Part shown: positions 42,541-51,295 of the stretch, piece by piece
Layout: the number at the start of each line of letters is the position of its first letter
Position numbering within the stretch: position 1 is the stretch's first letter
Position numbers and translations under genes: made by a program
Source: Polynucleobacter sp. MG-Unter2-18
GTDB lineage: Bacteria > Pseudomonadota > Gammaproteobacteria > Burkholderiales > Burkholderiaceae
Assembly (NCBI RefSeq): GCF_018687675.1
Contig: NZ_CP061302.1
Span: forward strand, 1,686,192 to 1,750,191
Length of the DNA: 64,000 nt
Direction: 5' to 3'
Notes under the pieces: model-generated
Seen by the model: the letters and a program-made list of their open reading frames with translations, nothing else
What the model was told of the DNA's origin: nothing
Database searches by the model: none

Positions 42541-43908
42541 ATGTCAAACATAACCGCGATTTCCTACCTAATTTCATCGGTGCTCTTCATCCTCGCCTTG
42601 CGTGGATTGTCCTCACCAACCACATCACGTCAAGGTAATACCTTCGGCATGATCGGCATGCTGCTTGCCGTGATCACCACCTTCATGATTCCTGACTTTA
42701 AACCCGTCTTCTCATTGATTATTGGTGCGGTTGTTGCGGGTGCAATCATCGGAATACTTGCTGCTAAACGCGTGCAAATGACCAAGATGCCAGAGCTCGT
42801 AGCGCTAATGCACTCTTTTGTTGGTTTATCAGCTGTATTGATTGCGATTGCAGCAGTATTTAATCCAGCCCAAGACCATACTGGCGCGCAAAAGATTGAG
42901 CTCTTTATCGGTGCATTTATTGGCGCCATCACCTTTACCGCTTCCATCATCGCTTTTGGGAAATTGTCCGGCAAGGTCAGCGGCAAATCAGTGACCTTTG
43001 CTGGCCAGCACTTACTCAACCTTATTCTCGCAATTGCCATGGTTTCTGGTGGCGTTATGTATTTCATGACAGGTAGTCACGAAGCATTCTTAGTGATGTG
43101 TGCTATTGCCTTGGTGTTAGGAGTGACTTTGATCATCCCAATCGGTGGCGCAGATATGCCAGTGGTTGTATCGATGCTCAACAGTTACTCTGGTTGGGCG
43201 GCTGCAGGTATTGGTTTTACATTAAACAATCCTGTATTGATTATTGCCGGCGCTTGCGTAGGCTCTTCCGGCGCGATTCTGTCTTATATTATGTGCAAGG
43301 CAATGAACCGCTCTATCTTGGCAGTCTTGCTTGGTGGATTCGGTGCCGAAGCTTCTGCCGGTGGTGCTGATGATGGTGGTCCAAAGAACTACAAAACCGG
43401 TTCGCCAGAAGATGCTGCCTTCCTCATGGAGAATGCCGATACGGTTGTGATTGTTCCTGGTTACGGCTTGGCAGTTGCCCGCGCTCAGCACGCGCTAAAA
43501 GAACTAACAGAAAAACTGACTCATCATGGTGTGACCGTCAAGTACGCGATTCATCCAGTAGCGGGTCGTATGCCTGGTCATATGAATGTACTCTTGGCTG
43601 AAGCTGAAGTTCCATACGATCAAGTATTTGAGATGGAAGATATCAATAGTGACTTTGGTCAGGCGGACGTAGTGTTAGTGCTTGGTGCAAACGACGTGGT
43701 AAATCCTGCTGCTCGTACGCCAGGTAGCCCAATCTTTGGCATGCCGATTTTGGAGGCATTTAAAGCTAAAACAATTATTGTTAATAAGCGCTCTATGGCT
43801 GCAGGTTATGCTGGCCTAGATAATGAACTCTTTTACATGGACAAAACCATGATGGTCTTCGGTGATGCGAAGAAGGTTGTGGAAGATATGGTGAAGTCCG
43901 TAAGTTAA
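42541..43908 (+). CDS. pntB: NAD(P) transhydrogenase subunit beta
   Basis: PntB holds the rest of the proton channel and the NADP(H)-binding domain III. The protein is 455 residues. Eight or so membrane helices fill about 1-270, including MPELVALMHSFVGLSAVL with its conserved channel histidine. Domain III begins near VVIVPGYGLAVARAQHAL and continues with VKYAIHPVAGRMPGHMNVLL, DVVLVLGANDVVNPAA and VNKRSMAAGYAGLDNELF, the NADP loop region. A terminator follows at 43932-43955. In this lifestyle the enzyme probably supplies NADPH for biosynthesis (inference). Confidence 0.97.
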   Translation: MSNITAISYLISSVLFILALRGLSSPTTSRQGNTFGMIGMLLAVITTFMIPDFKPVFSLIIGAVVAGAIIGILAAKRVQMTKMPELVALMHSFVGLSAVLIAIAAVFNPAQDHTGAQKIELFIGAFIGAITFTASIIAFGKLSGKVSGKSVTFAGQHLLNLILAIAMVSGGVMYFMTGSHEAFLVMCAIALVLGVTLIIPIGGADMPVVVSMLNSYSGWAAAGIGFTLNNPVLIIAGACVGSSGAILSYIMCKAMNRSILAVLLGGFGAEASAGGADDGGPKNYKTGSPEDAAFLMENADTVVIVPGYGLAVARAQHALKELTEKLTHHGVTVKYAIHPVAGRMPGHMNVLLAEAEVPYDQVFEMEDINSDFGQADVVLVLGANDVVNPAARTPGSPIFGMPILEAFKAKTIIVNKRSMAAGYAGLDNELFYMDKTMMVFGDAKKVVEDMVKSVS

Positions 43909-43931
43909 ATAGAAAAAATCTTTTTCATAAA

Positions 43932-43955
43932 AGACCGCCTCCGGGCGGTTTTTTA
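43932..43955 (+). terminator. Intrinsic terminator after pntB
   Basis: A GC-rich stem ACCGCC/GGCGGT (43934-43949) with a TCCG tetraloop is followed by a run of Ts on the plus strand. It lies about 25 bases past the pntB stop and closes the pnt operon before the orphan receptor gene. Confidence 0.9.
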
Positions 43956-44018
43956 TTCCATTAAGATATACAAAGGCATCCCTAGGACGTTAAAAATTAT
44001 ATTAATAAGAGATAAAAA

Positions 44019-44984
44019 ATGAATATCAAAAAACATTTGCTTTTAGTAATGGGTTTAATTTGGGTTACATCCGCCCAGGCTCAAAATACCTACCCTAATA
44101 GACCGATTCAGATGATCATGCCATTGCAGGCCGGAAGTGGAGTTGATATTTTGATGCGGCCGATTGCGCAAAAGATGAGTGAGAACTTAGGGCAGGCAAT
44201 TACAATTGAAAATCTCCCTGGTGGTGCCGGCTTAATCGGAGCTACCAAGGTAGCTCAAGCCAATGCAGAGGGCTATGCTCTTGGTGCATTTAATGACAGT
44301 ATCTTAACGATGCTACCTAATCTGCATAAAAAAATTGACTACGATCCCATTCAGAGTTTTGTCCCAGTTTCTGAAGTAGCTGCAATCACTTTCGTCATGG
44401 TAGCTAACCCATCCTTTCCAGGAAACACGGCTGCAGACTTAATTCGCATCGCTAAAGAAAATCCAGGGAAAATTGATTACGCTTCGGGTGGCAATGGCTC
44501 ACCTCAACATATTGGTATGGAGATCTTTCGTCAGTACACGGGCGTACCATTGGTTCACATACCCTATCGTGGAGCAGCAGCGGCGGTAACTGACGTTATG
44601 GCGGGACAGGTGCCCGTGATGATTAGTGCCTTATCGGTTGTACTCCCGCATATTCGATCAGGGAAACTAAAGGTGTTAGGTGTCACCAGCAAAGTGCGTT
44701 CACCTTTATTGCCAAATGCACCAACAGTTAGCGAAAGCGTTAAGGGTTATGAGTTCTCTACCTGGGGGGCAATTGTTGCGCCCAAGGGTGCATCACCAGC
44801 AGTCGTTACCAAGCTCAATGATTCATTGGCTTTGGCATTAAAAGACCAGAAATTGCGGGACCAGTTAATTCAGCAAGGTTTTGAATTTGTACCTCTGGGA
44901 CCAGATCACCTAAAAGAAATGATTGCCCAAGGCCTAGTGAAGATGAAAAAAGTTATTAAAGATGGTGGCATTCAGCCAGATTAA
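44019..44984 (+). CDS. Orphan Bug/TctC-family periplasmic substrate-binding protein
   Basis: This 321-residue protein has a cleavable signal peptide (MNIKKHLLLVMGLIWVTSAQAQ, probable cut after AQA). The mature start YPNRPIQMIMPLQAGSGVDILMRPIAQKMSE is diagnostic of the Bug/TctC family. The family loops are present: VENLPGG-type (here IENLPGGAGLIGATKVA), DYASGGNGSPQHIGMEIFR, VPLVHIPYRGAAAAVTDVMAGQV and GYEFSTWGAIVAPKG. TctC proteins bind carboxylates for TctA-TctB tripartite transporters, but no tctA or tctB is nearby. The ligand is unknown. Terminators on both sides make it a single-gene unit. Confidence 0.93.
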   Translation: MNIKKHLLLVMGLIWVTSAQAQNTYPNRPIQMIMPLQAGSGVDILMRPIAQKMSENLGQAITIENLPGGAGLIGATKVAQANAEGYALGAFNDSILTMLPNLHKKIDYDPIQSFVPVSEVAAITFVMVANPSFPGNTAADLIRIAKENPGKIDYASGGNGSPQHIGMEIFRQYTGVPLVHIPYRGAAAAVTDVMAGQVPVMISALSVVLPHIRSGKLKVLGVTSKVRSPLLPNAPTVSESVKGYEFSTWGAIVAPKGASPAVVTKLNDSLALALKDQKLRDQLIQQGFEFVPLGPDHLKEMIAQGLVKMKKVIKDGGIQPD

Positions 44985-45002
44985 TCTCTAACATACCAAT
45001 AA

Positions 45003-45033
45003 AAAACGCCTGGTCTTTTGAACCAGGCGTTTT
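45003..45033 (+). terminator. Bidirectional terminator between bug gene and groL
   Basis: A 12-bp perfect stem (AAAACGCCTGGT / ACCAGGCGTTTT) with a 7-base loop has A-rich and T-rich flanks, so it can act on both strands. It closes the receptor gene on the plus strand and groS-groL on the minus strand (the groL stop is about 40 bases away). Confidence 0.88.
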
Positions 45034-45071
45034 AGTTTGTACAGCTAGATAGCTGAGGAAATTAACAGCAA

Positions 45072-46739
<1,668 letters not shown>

Positions 46740-46750
46740 TTAGGTACTAA

Positions 46751-47041
46751 TTACTTCTGTACAACAGCCATGATGTCTTCTTCGCGCATGACGAGAAGTT
46801 CATCGCTGCCGACCTTAACTGTTTGACCTGCATATTTGCCAAATAACACGCGATCGCCAACCTTGACGTCTGGTGCATTCAACTTACCGCTGTCATCACG
46901 CTTGCCTGGGCCAACTGCCAATACTTCGCCTTGATCCGGCTTTTCAGCAGCAGCATCCGGAATGATGATTCCAGAGGCAGTTTTTGATTCTTGATCTAAA
47001 CGTTTAATGATTACGCGATCATGTAAAGGACGCAGATTCAT
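46751..47041 (-). CDS. groS: Co-chaperonin GroES (Hsp10)
   Basis: GroES is the heptameric lid of the GroEL chamber. The protein is 96 residues. It begins [18 protein letters not shown], contains the mobile loop [14 protein letters not shown] that docks on Gro[29 protein letters not shown] near the end, and the roof loop around [13 protein letters not shown]. The ATG at 47041 has a good AGGAGAAGGA ribosome site. The leader of over 100 bases carries the CIRCE operator, so HrcA is the expected repressor. Confidence 0.99.
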   Translation of the reverse strand: MNLRPLHDRVIIKRLDQESKTASGIIIPDAAAEKPDQGEVLAVGPGKRDDSGKLNAPDVKVGDRVLFGKYAGQTVKVGSDELLVMREEDIMAVVQK

Positions 47042-47150
47042 TCCTTCTCCTATGTTAGTAAGTGTTAACTAATTAAAAAACCAATATAAATCAATATGTT
47101 GCATTCTCTTAACACGCAGAAAACAAGCTTTTCAGCTGAATAAGCCTGTT

Positions 47151-47177
47151 TTAGCACTCGCGTGTAGGGAGTGCTGA
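47151..47177 (-). promoter_or_regulatory. CIRCE operator (HrcA site) ahead of groS-groL
   Basis: TTAGCACTC-N9-GAGTGCTGA is read on the plus strand, eight of nine bases in the right arm matching the consensus TTAGCACTC-N9-GAGTGCTAA. The inverted repeat lies at the expected start point, directly downstream of the -10 box. HrcA encoded at 7.3-8.3 kb should bind here. No second copy was seen at grpE, dnaK or hrcA. Confidence 0.93.
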
Positions 47178-47207
47178 TTATATAGGTCTGTTTCTAGGGA
47201 TTTCAAG
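47177..47207 (-). promoter_or_regulatory. groES promoter, overlapping sigma-70 and sigma-32 elements
   Basis: On the minus strand TTGAAA (47201-47206) and a perfect TATAAT (47177-47182) are 18 bases apart. The same sequence shifted by one holds CTTGAA (47202-47207) and, after 14 bases, ACCTATAT (47180-47187), a partial sigma-32 -10. The CIRCE element begins at the last base of the -10. Overlap of the two sigma sites is inference. Confidence 0.75.
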
Positions 47208-47225
47208 GGCAAATTCACCTTAAAT

Positions 47226-47255
47226 TTCAAATGAGGCTCCTGCTCTTTCTATAAT
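47226..47255 (+). promoter_or_regulatory. Putative sigma-70 promoter of the EAL/RR/kinase operon
   Basis: A perfect TATAAT (47250-47255) with TTCAAA (47226-47231, 4 of 6 matches) 18 bases upstream faces the plus-strand operon. The -35 is only 19 bases from the groES -35, so the two promoters lie back to back. The 318-base gap 47042-47359 holds these promoters, CIRCE and a leader with an inverted repeat; no gene is seen in it. Confidence 0.55.
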
Positions 47256-47257
47256 GG

Positions 47258-47328
47258 AGGCAGGCAAGTAGGTAGATTCCTACACACAAATAAGCCTTAA
47301 GCCCTTACTCCTCTAATCTGTCCTGCCT
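47258..47328 (+). repeat. Inverted repeat in the leader of the EAL/RR/kinase operon
   Basis: AGGCAGG (47258-47264) and CCTGCCT (47322-47328) are exact reverse complements, enclosing a smaller GTAGG/CCTAC hairpin (47268-47282). They lie between the probable -10 box and the first gene. They could be a folded leader or an operator pair; chance is possible for 7-base arms. Confidence 0.35.
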
Positions 47329-47359
47329 AGACTGACTGTTCAATGATTGGAGATTGCTG

Positions 47360-48187
47360 ATGAGCCCGAAATCCCGGCTGTACACGCTTGTAAAGGCTTG
47401 GAAGAACAAACCCTTCCAAGAAGTACGCGATGCCTGCGGCCAGCCTTGGCTTGGTCTTAGTGGCGAAGCGCTAGAAGAACACCAATCCTGGTCCCAGCGA
47501 CAAGCGATTAGTAACGAACCCATCTTTAATAGCCAAGGAACCAAGCTGACGAGCTCTTTATTTAGACCATTATTGACCGCCACCGACTCGCAGCTCCTCA
47601 GATTATTCATGGAGGGCTTAGACACTATTACGTATTGGTACCGTAGCGGACGCTTCATTCCGGGCATCTTACCGATGCCAGCACAATGTCTTGCATCCAG
47701 TAGTTTTATAGATGCTTTAAGCGATCTGATTCTGAATTCACGACTCCCTGTTGGCTTAGTGAGTTTAGGCATGCATAAACTCAGCGATATCGATTCCATG
47801 GAATCGTGTATGGAAGGTTTATTGCGAATGCGTCGCCTTGGTGTCCTTATCCATCTGCTTCATTTTTCTGGCACCGGCCCACAAATCCGCTTGATTGAAG
47901 AAATTGAGCCCGATGGCATTCATATTGAGATGGGGCAATTTCGAGCCGATGGCTTACCAAAAGAAATGATTTCTCTTGGCCAGAAATTTCGTACCCAAAT
48001 TTATGCCAGCAACATCACCCTGGTAAAGGATTTGGAAAATGTCATGGTAATGGGAGCACACCATAGCTATGGCGGACTCATGATGCCTCCAGTAAGCCGA
48101 CATCAAATGCTACACATGAGCGATAGCCGCATCGCCAAGGCCATTTTTTCGCTGCACCCTCATAAAACCCAAAATGGAGACAAGTAA
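47360..48187 (+). CDS. Degenerate EAL-domain protein (BvgR-like), predicted catalytically inactive
   Basis: The 275-residue protein shows the C-terminal shape of an EAL phosphodiesterase domain with its motifs lost. The first EALxR motif is not recognisable. The ExT/E region reads VSLGM (134-138). The DDFGTG loop is LHFSGTG (167-173), keeping only SGTG-like glycines. The KID strand is HIEM (188-191). The AEGVE position is YASNI (215-219), and the closing loop is GAHHSYGGLMMPP (232-244). No REC, GGDEF, signal peptide or membrane helix is seen. The ATG at 47360 has GGAG 7 bases upstream. It overlaps the next gene by one base, so it is probably a partner of the two-component pair. Bordetella BvgR is the best functional parallel; similarity is judged by eye. 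Confidence 0.7.
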   Translation: MSPKSRLYTLVKAWKNKPFQEVRDACGQPWLGLSGEALEEHQSWSQRQAISNEPIFNSQGTKLTSSLFRPLLTATDSQLLRLFMEGLDTITYWYRSGRFIPGILPMPAQCLASSSFIDALSDLILNSRLPVGLVSLGMHKLSDIDSMESCMEGLLRMRRLGVLIHLLHFSGTGPQIRLIEEIEPDGIHIEMGQFRADGLPKEMISLGQKFRTQIYASNITLVKDLENVMVMGAHHSYGGLMMPPVSRHQMLHMSDSRIAKAIFSLHPHKTQNGDK

Positions 48188-48810
48188 TGAGAAAACGCGT
48201 GATGTTGGTAGATGACCATCCAGCTATGCTGATGGCATTAAAAAGTATGTTGCAAGATCAATTGCTTTTTGAGATCGCAGGACAGGCGCAGCATGGTGAA
48301 GAATGCCTACGCTCAATCAAAGAAGTCAATCCCAATATGGTCATCTTAGATTTGGACATGCCCAAGACGGATGGCTTTGATGTCATCCGCCGCATTGGCT
48401 TGATGCATCCAGAAGTTCGTATTTTGGTGCTATCTAGTCTAGATGAAGCAGTCTATGGCGGCAGAGTGCGGTCGTTAGGTGCGCATGGTTTTGTGAATAA
48501 GACTGCTGGGGCTGATGTCATTTTGGCTGCATGCGTTGCCATCTCCCAAGGCTATACCTTCTTTACGCATGGCAAGAACGGCAACACTTCCTTGAGCGAT
48601 AACGACAAATTGGCATTGATATCGGATCGCGAGCTACAAGTCATAAAGTATCTGGGCAAAGGCAACACCAACCAGCAGATATCAGACCTATTGCACATTA
48701 GCAATAAGACAGTAGCAACCTACAAGACCAGAGTCTTTGACAAACTAGGTATTAATAATATTGCTGACTTGATCTTGTTCTGCCGCATGAACAACATCAT
48801 CGAAAGCTAA
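48187..48810 (+). CDS. NarL/BvgA-type response regulator
   Basis: This 207-residue protein is a two-domain transcription factor. The receiver domain has the acidic pair Asp9-Asp10 (VMLVDDHPAML), phospho-acceptor Asp55 (MVILDLDMPKTDGFDVI), Ser84 in VLSSLD and Lys105 in GFVNKTAG. The LuxR-type helix-turn-helix (about 144-205) reads ISDRELQVIKYLGKGNTNQQI and ISNKTVATYKTRVFDKLGINN. The wording of both domains is close to Bordetella BvgA and to EvgA. It is fused to its neighbours by a one-base overlap upstream and 7 bases downstream. The kinase downstream is the presumed phosphate source. Targets are unknown. Confidence 0.93.
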   Translation: MRKRVMLVDDHPAMLMALKSMLQDQLLFEIAGQAQHGEECLRSIKEVNPNMVILDLDMPKTDGFDVIRRIGLMHPEVRILVLSSLDEAVYGGRVRSLGAHGFVNKTAGADVILAACVAISQGYTFFTHGKNGNTSLSDNDKLALISDRELQVIKYLGKGNTNQQISDLLHISNKTVATYKTRVFDKLGINNIADLILFCRMNNIIES

Positions 48811-48817
48811 ATACTGT

Positions 48818-51247
48818 ATGCATCGGTTCATATTGAAAAAAGTATTCATACTCTGCTGTGTCTATGCAGGTCTAGCGAATGCCGGACCCTTTAGCGTTGC
48901 TGAGCAATCATGGATCGATGCCCATCCAGTTGTGCGATTCAGTATTCACGAAAAATATGCCTCCTATCTCAGCCCATCTAGTCATCAGCAGGGTACGGCA
49001 CCCTTTATGGCGCTGCTATCCAAAATTGAAGAGTGCACACGACAACAATATATTCCGGTATGGAGAAAATCAGACCCAGAAGGCTTAAAGCAACTCAAAA
49101 AAGGTGAAGTGGACTTCATCATTGATCCACCAAACATTGATGACCACGTATTGCAATTTGGATCTCTATCTGAAGCCATCTTTTGGGGTCATGATGCTAT
49201 TGTCACTAAGTCCTCAAGCAAGCTGGACTCAAGCTCTGTGAAGATTGGCTACTTTGATCGAGGTCTTGAAAACGCGCCCGCCAGCATTAATAGTTTCAGT
49301 GATATTAAAGAGGCGCAGTCGCCCGCTAGCTTAATTCAATCTCTTATTAAAAGTGACATCGAGGCACTAGTCATGCCCATTCGCTTGGCCCGTCAACTAA
49401 TACGAGAAACCCAAAATTCAGATCTCAAAATTGATGGTTTATATAGTCGTGATCCTTTTGCCTATCGCTGGCTCATCTCAGACCAGCACGCCCCACTTCA
49501 CGACGTACTGAGCCACTTTTTAAATGACTTAGACCCTATTGCATCACGTCAGCTTTTTGTATTAGACGATGAGTACAAGCGAGGTTCAAACCTACTTCCT
49601 TGGCTGAGTGCCACACTTATTCTCATGATTGGTGGAGCGATGTTTTATCAACTCCAAAGAAAATATTTTGACCAAAAGAAAACCGCTCATGAATTACTTC
49701 ACTCAAAAGAGCTGGCTGAAAAAGCGAATGCTGCAAAGTCAGCCTTTCTAGCAACTATGAGCCATGAGATTCGGACACCAATGAATGCCATCTTAGGGGT
49801 TCAAGAACTACTGCTTGGTAGCGCGCAATTTCCTAAGAAAGATAAGACGCTATTGAAGAGTGCGCAAGCTTCTGCCGAATCTCTTTTGGGCATGCTAAAT
49901 CAAGTTTTAGATATTTCTAAGATTGAGGCTGGAAAACTCACCCTCAACTTGGGGCCTTGCAATCCACATCAATTAATTATGGATATTCATGCAGCATTTT
50001 CTACAGTAGCAAAAAAGCAGGATTTAATACTCCACACCACAATTGATCCCGGGATCGCTGAGGTACTCATGATTGATTCCTTACGCCTGCGACAAGTTCT
50101 ACAGAATTTACTCAGCAATGCGATCAAGTTCACCGCTGAGGGTGAAGTGTACTTTTCTGTCAGTGTCCTCGCCGATGATCATGCTGGCCAACTACTCGAA
50201 TTCCGGGTGATTGATACTGGGGTTGGAATGGGGAGCGATCAAATCAAATTGGCCCTGCAAGCTTTTGAACAATTACCAGCCACGCAAGAGTCTTGTCTAT
50301 CAGAGCAAATGAGGGGGACGGGTCTTGGGCTCACCATCACCAATCATTTGGTGAATTCTATGAATAGCCATCTTTATTTTGAGAGCGCTCCGGGATTTGG
50401 AAGCAATGTCCATTTTTCTGTGGCTCTGCCGAGAACTAGCATTGCCGCACCCCAGGCCACTAGCTTTGATTCTTGCGCAGCGTCATCTAGGAACTTAATC
50501 TCTAAAAGAGCGGATCGAAAGAACTGTGAAATTCAGGCTTTGGTAGTTGAAGACCATCCGGCTAGTCGTCAAATTTTGTCACTACAGTTGCAGGCGCTTG
50601 GAATTAGTGCCTGCGTTTGCGAGAATGCCACTATTGCACTAGAGCTATTGAAAGACCATCATTTTGACTTAATGCTAACGGATCAATCCATGCCGGGCAT
50701 GCAGGGTTCTGAATTGGCGAAACAGGTCCGATCCCTAGGTAATCGTGACTTAATCATTATCGCTGTCACTGCTGATATATACGCACTAGACTCACGCCAT
50801 CAATTTTTATCCTCTGGCATGAACGGTGTCCTCATCAAGCCATTGAGCTTAGGCGCTCTTGAGAATGAACTCATGCGCTATTTTGAAACCAGCCAAAAAA
50901 AATTCCACATTGATGAGGAGTATTCATTCGATGCTTTTTCCAATCTTATCAAAGACGATCCCCTCCAAATCATTGTAATTTTGGAGGAAATTGAAAAGGT
51001 TCATCTAGAGACTTTGGGTCAATTACACTCTGATGGTATTACGAGCTCTATTGATGAGACGCAGTTTCAGAGTCTGATTCATAAAGTAAAAGGCGGGGCG
51101 CAACTACTGCAAGCTACTGGCTTCATCCATGCCTGCGAATCTCTTGAAATTGAAGGTTCACTCTTGGATCGTATTGAGCGTTTTACTATGCTACTCAAAC
51201 AACAAAACCAAACCATCGAAAATTACAAGGAAAAATACCGGCGGTAA
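48818..51247 (+). CDS. BvgS-like hybrid sensor histidine kinase
   Basis: The 809-residue protein has a signal/anchor segment (about 5-22), one periplasmic Venus-flytrap (SBP_bac_3-like) domain (about 25-250) and a membrane helix (about 259-278). A short linker leads to a histidine kinase with H-box His316 (ATMSHEIRTPMNAILG), N-box Asn434 (NLLSNAIKFT) and G boxes DTGVGMG and GTGLGL. A receiver domain follows with Asp579, phospho-Asp622 (TDQSMPGMQG) and Lys674, then an HPt domain with His755 (HKVKGGAQLL). All phosphorelay residues are intact. Bordetella BvgS has two flytrap domains and a PAS; this one has a single flytrap and no room for PAS. The ribosome site is weak. The ligand is unknown. 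Confidence 0.93.
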   Translation: MHRFILKKVFILCCVYAGLANAGPFSVAEQSWIDAHPVVRFSIHEKYASYLSPSSHQQGTAPFMALLSKIEECTRQQYIPVWRKSDPEGLKQLKKGEVDFIIDPPNIDDHVLQFGSLSEAIFWGHDAIVTKSSSKLDSSSVKIGYFDRGLENAPASINSFSDIKEAQSPASLIQSLIKSDIEALVMPIRLARQLIRETQNSDLKIDGLYSRDPFAYRWLISDQHAPLHDVLSHFLNDLDPIASRQLFVLDDEYKRGSNLLPWLSATLILMIGGAMFYQLQRKYFDQKKTAHELLHSKELAEKANAAKSAFLATMSHEIRTPMNAILGVQELLLGSAQFPKKDKTLLKSAQASAESLLGMLNQVLDISKIEAGKLTLNLGPCNPHQLIMDIHAAFSTVAKKQDLILHTTIDPGIAEVLMIDSLRLRQVLQNLLSNAIKFTAEGEVYFSVSVLADDHAGQLLEFRVIDTGVGMGSDQIKLALQAFEQLPATQESCLSEQMRGTGLGLTITNHLVNSMNSHLYFESAPGFGSNVHFSVALPRTSIAAPQATSFDSCAASSRNLISKRADRKNCEIQALVVEDHPASRQILSLQLQALGISACVCENATIALELLKDHHFDLMLTDQSMPGMQGSELAKQVRSLGNRDLIIIAVTADIYALDSRHQFLSSGMNGVLIKPLSLGALENELMRYFETSQKKFHIDEEYSFDAFSNLIKDDPLQIIVILEEIEKVHLETLGQLHSDGITSSIDETQFQSLIHKVKGGAQLLQATGFIHACESLEIEGSLLDRIERFTMLLKQQNQTIENYKEKYRR

Positions 51248-51295
51248 TTTGAGGTAGTAATGGCGTATTAGTCGACAAGGTTTATTCTATGGGGC

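Noticed and set aside
45003..45033. REP-like palindromic element
   Set aside because: The T-run on both sides and position between two converging gene ends fit a bidirectional terminator; no other copy was noticed in the window.
47305..47799. Minus-strand open frame of about 164 codons opposite the EAL-like gene
   Set aside because: It is antisense to a gene with a good ribosome site and operon overlap, has no family-like segments, and overlaps the operon leader.
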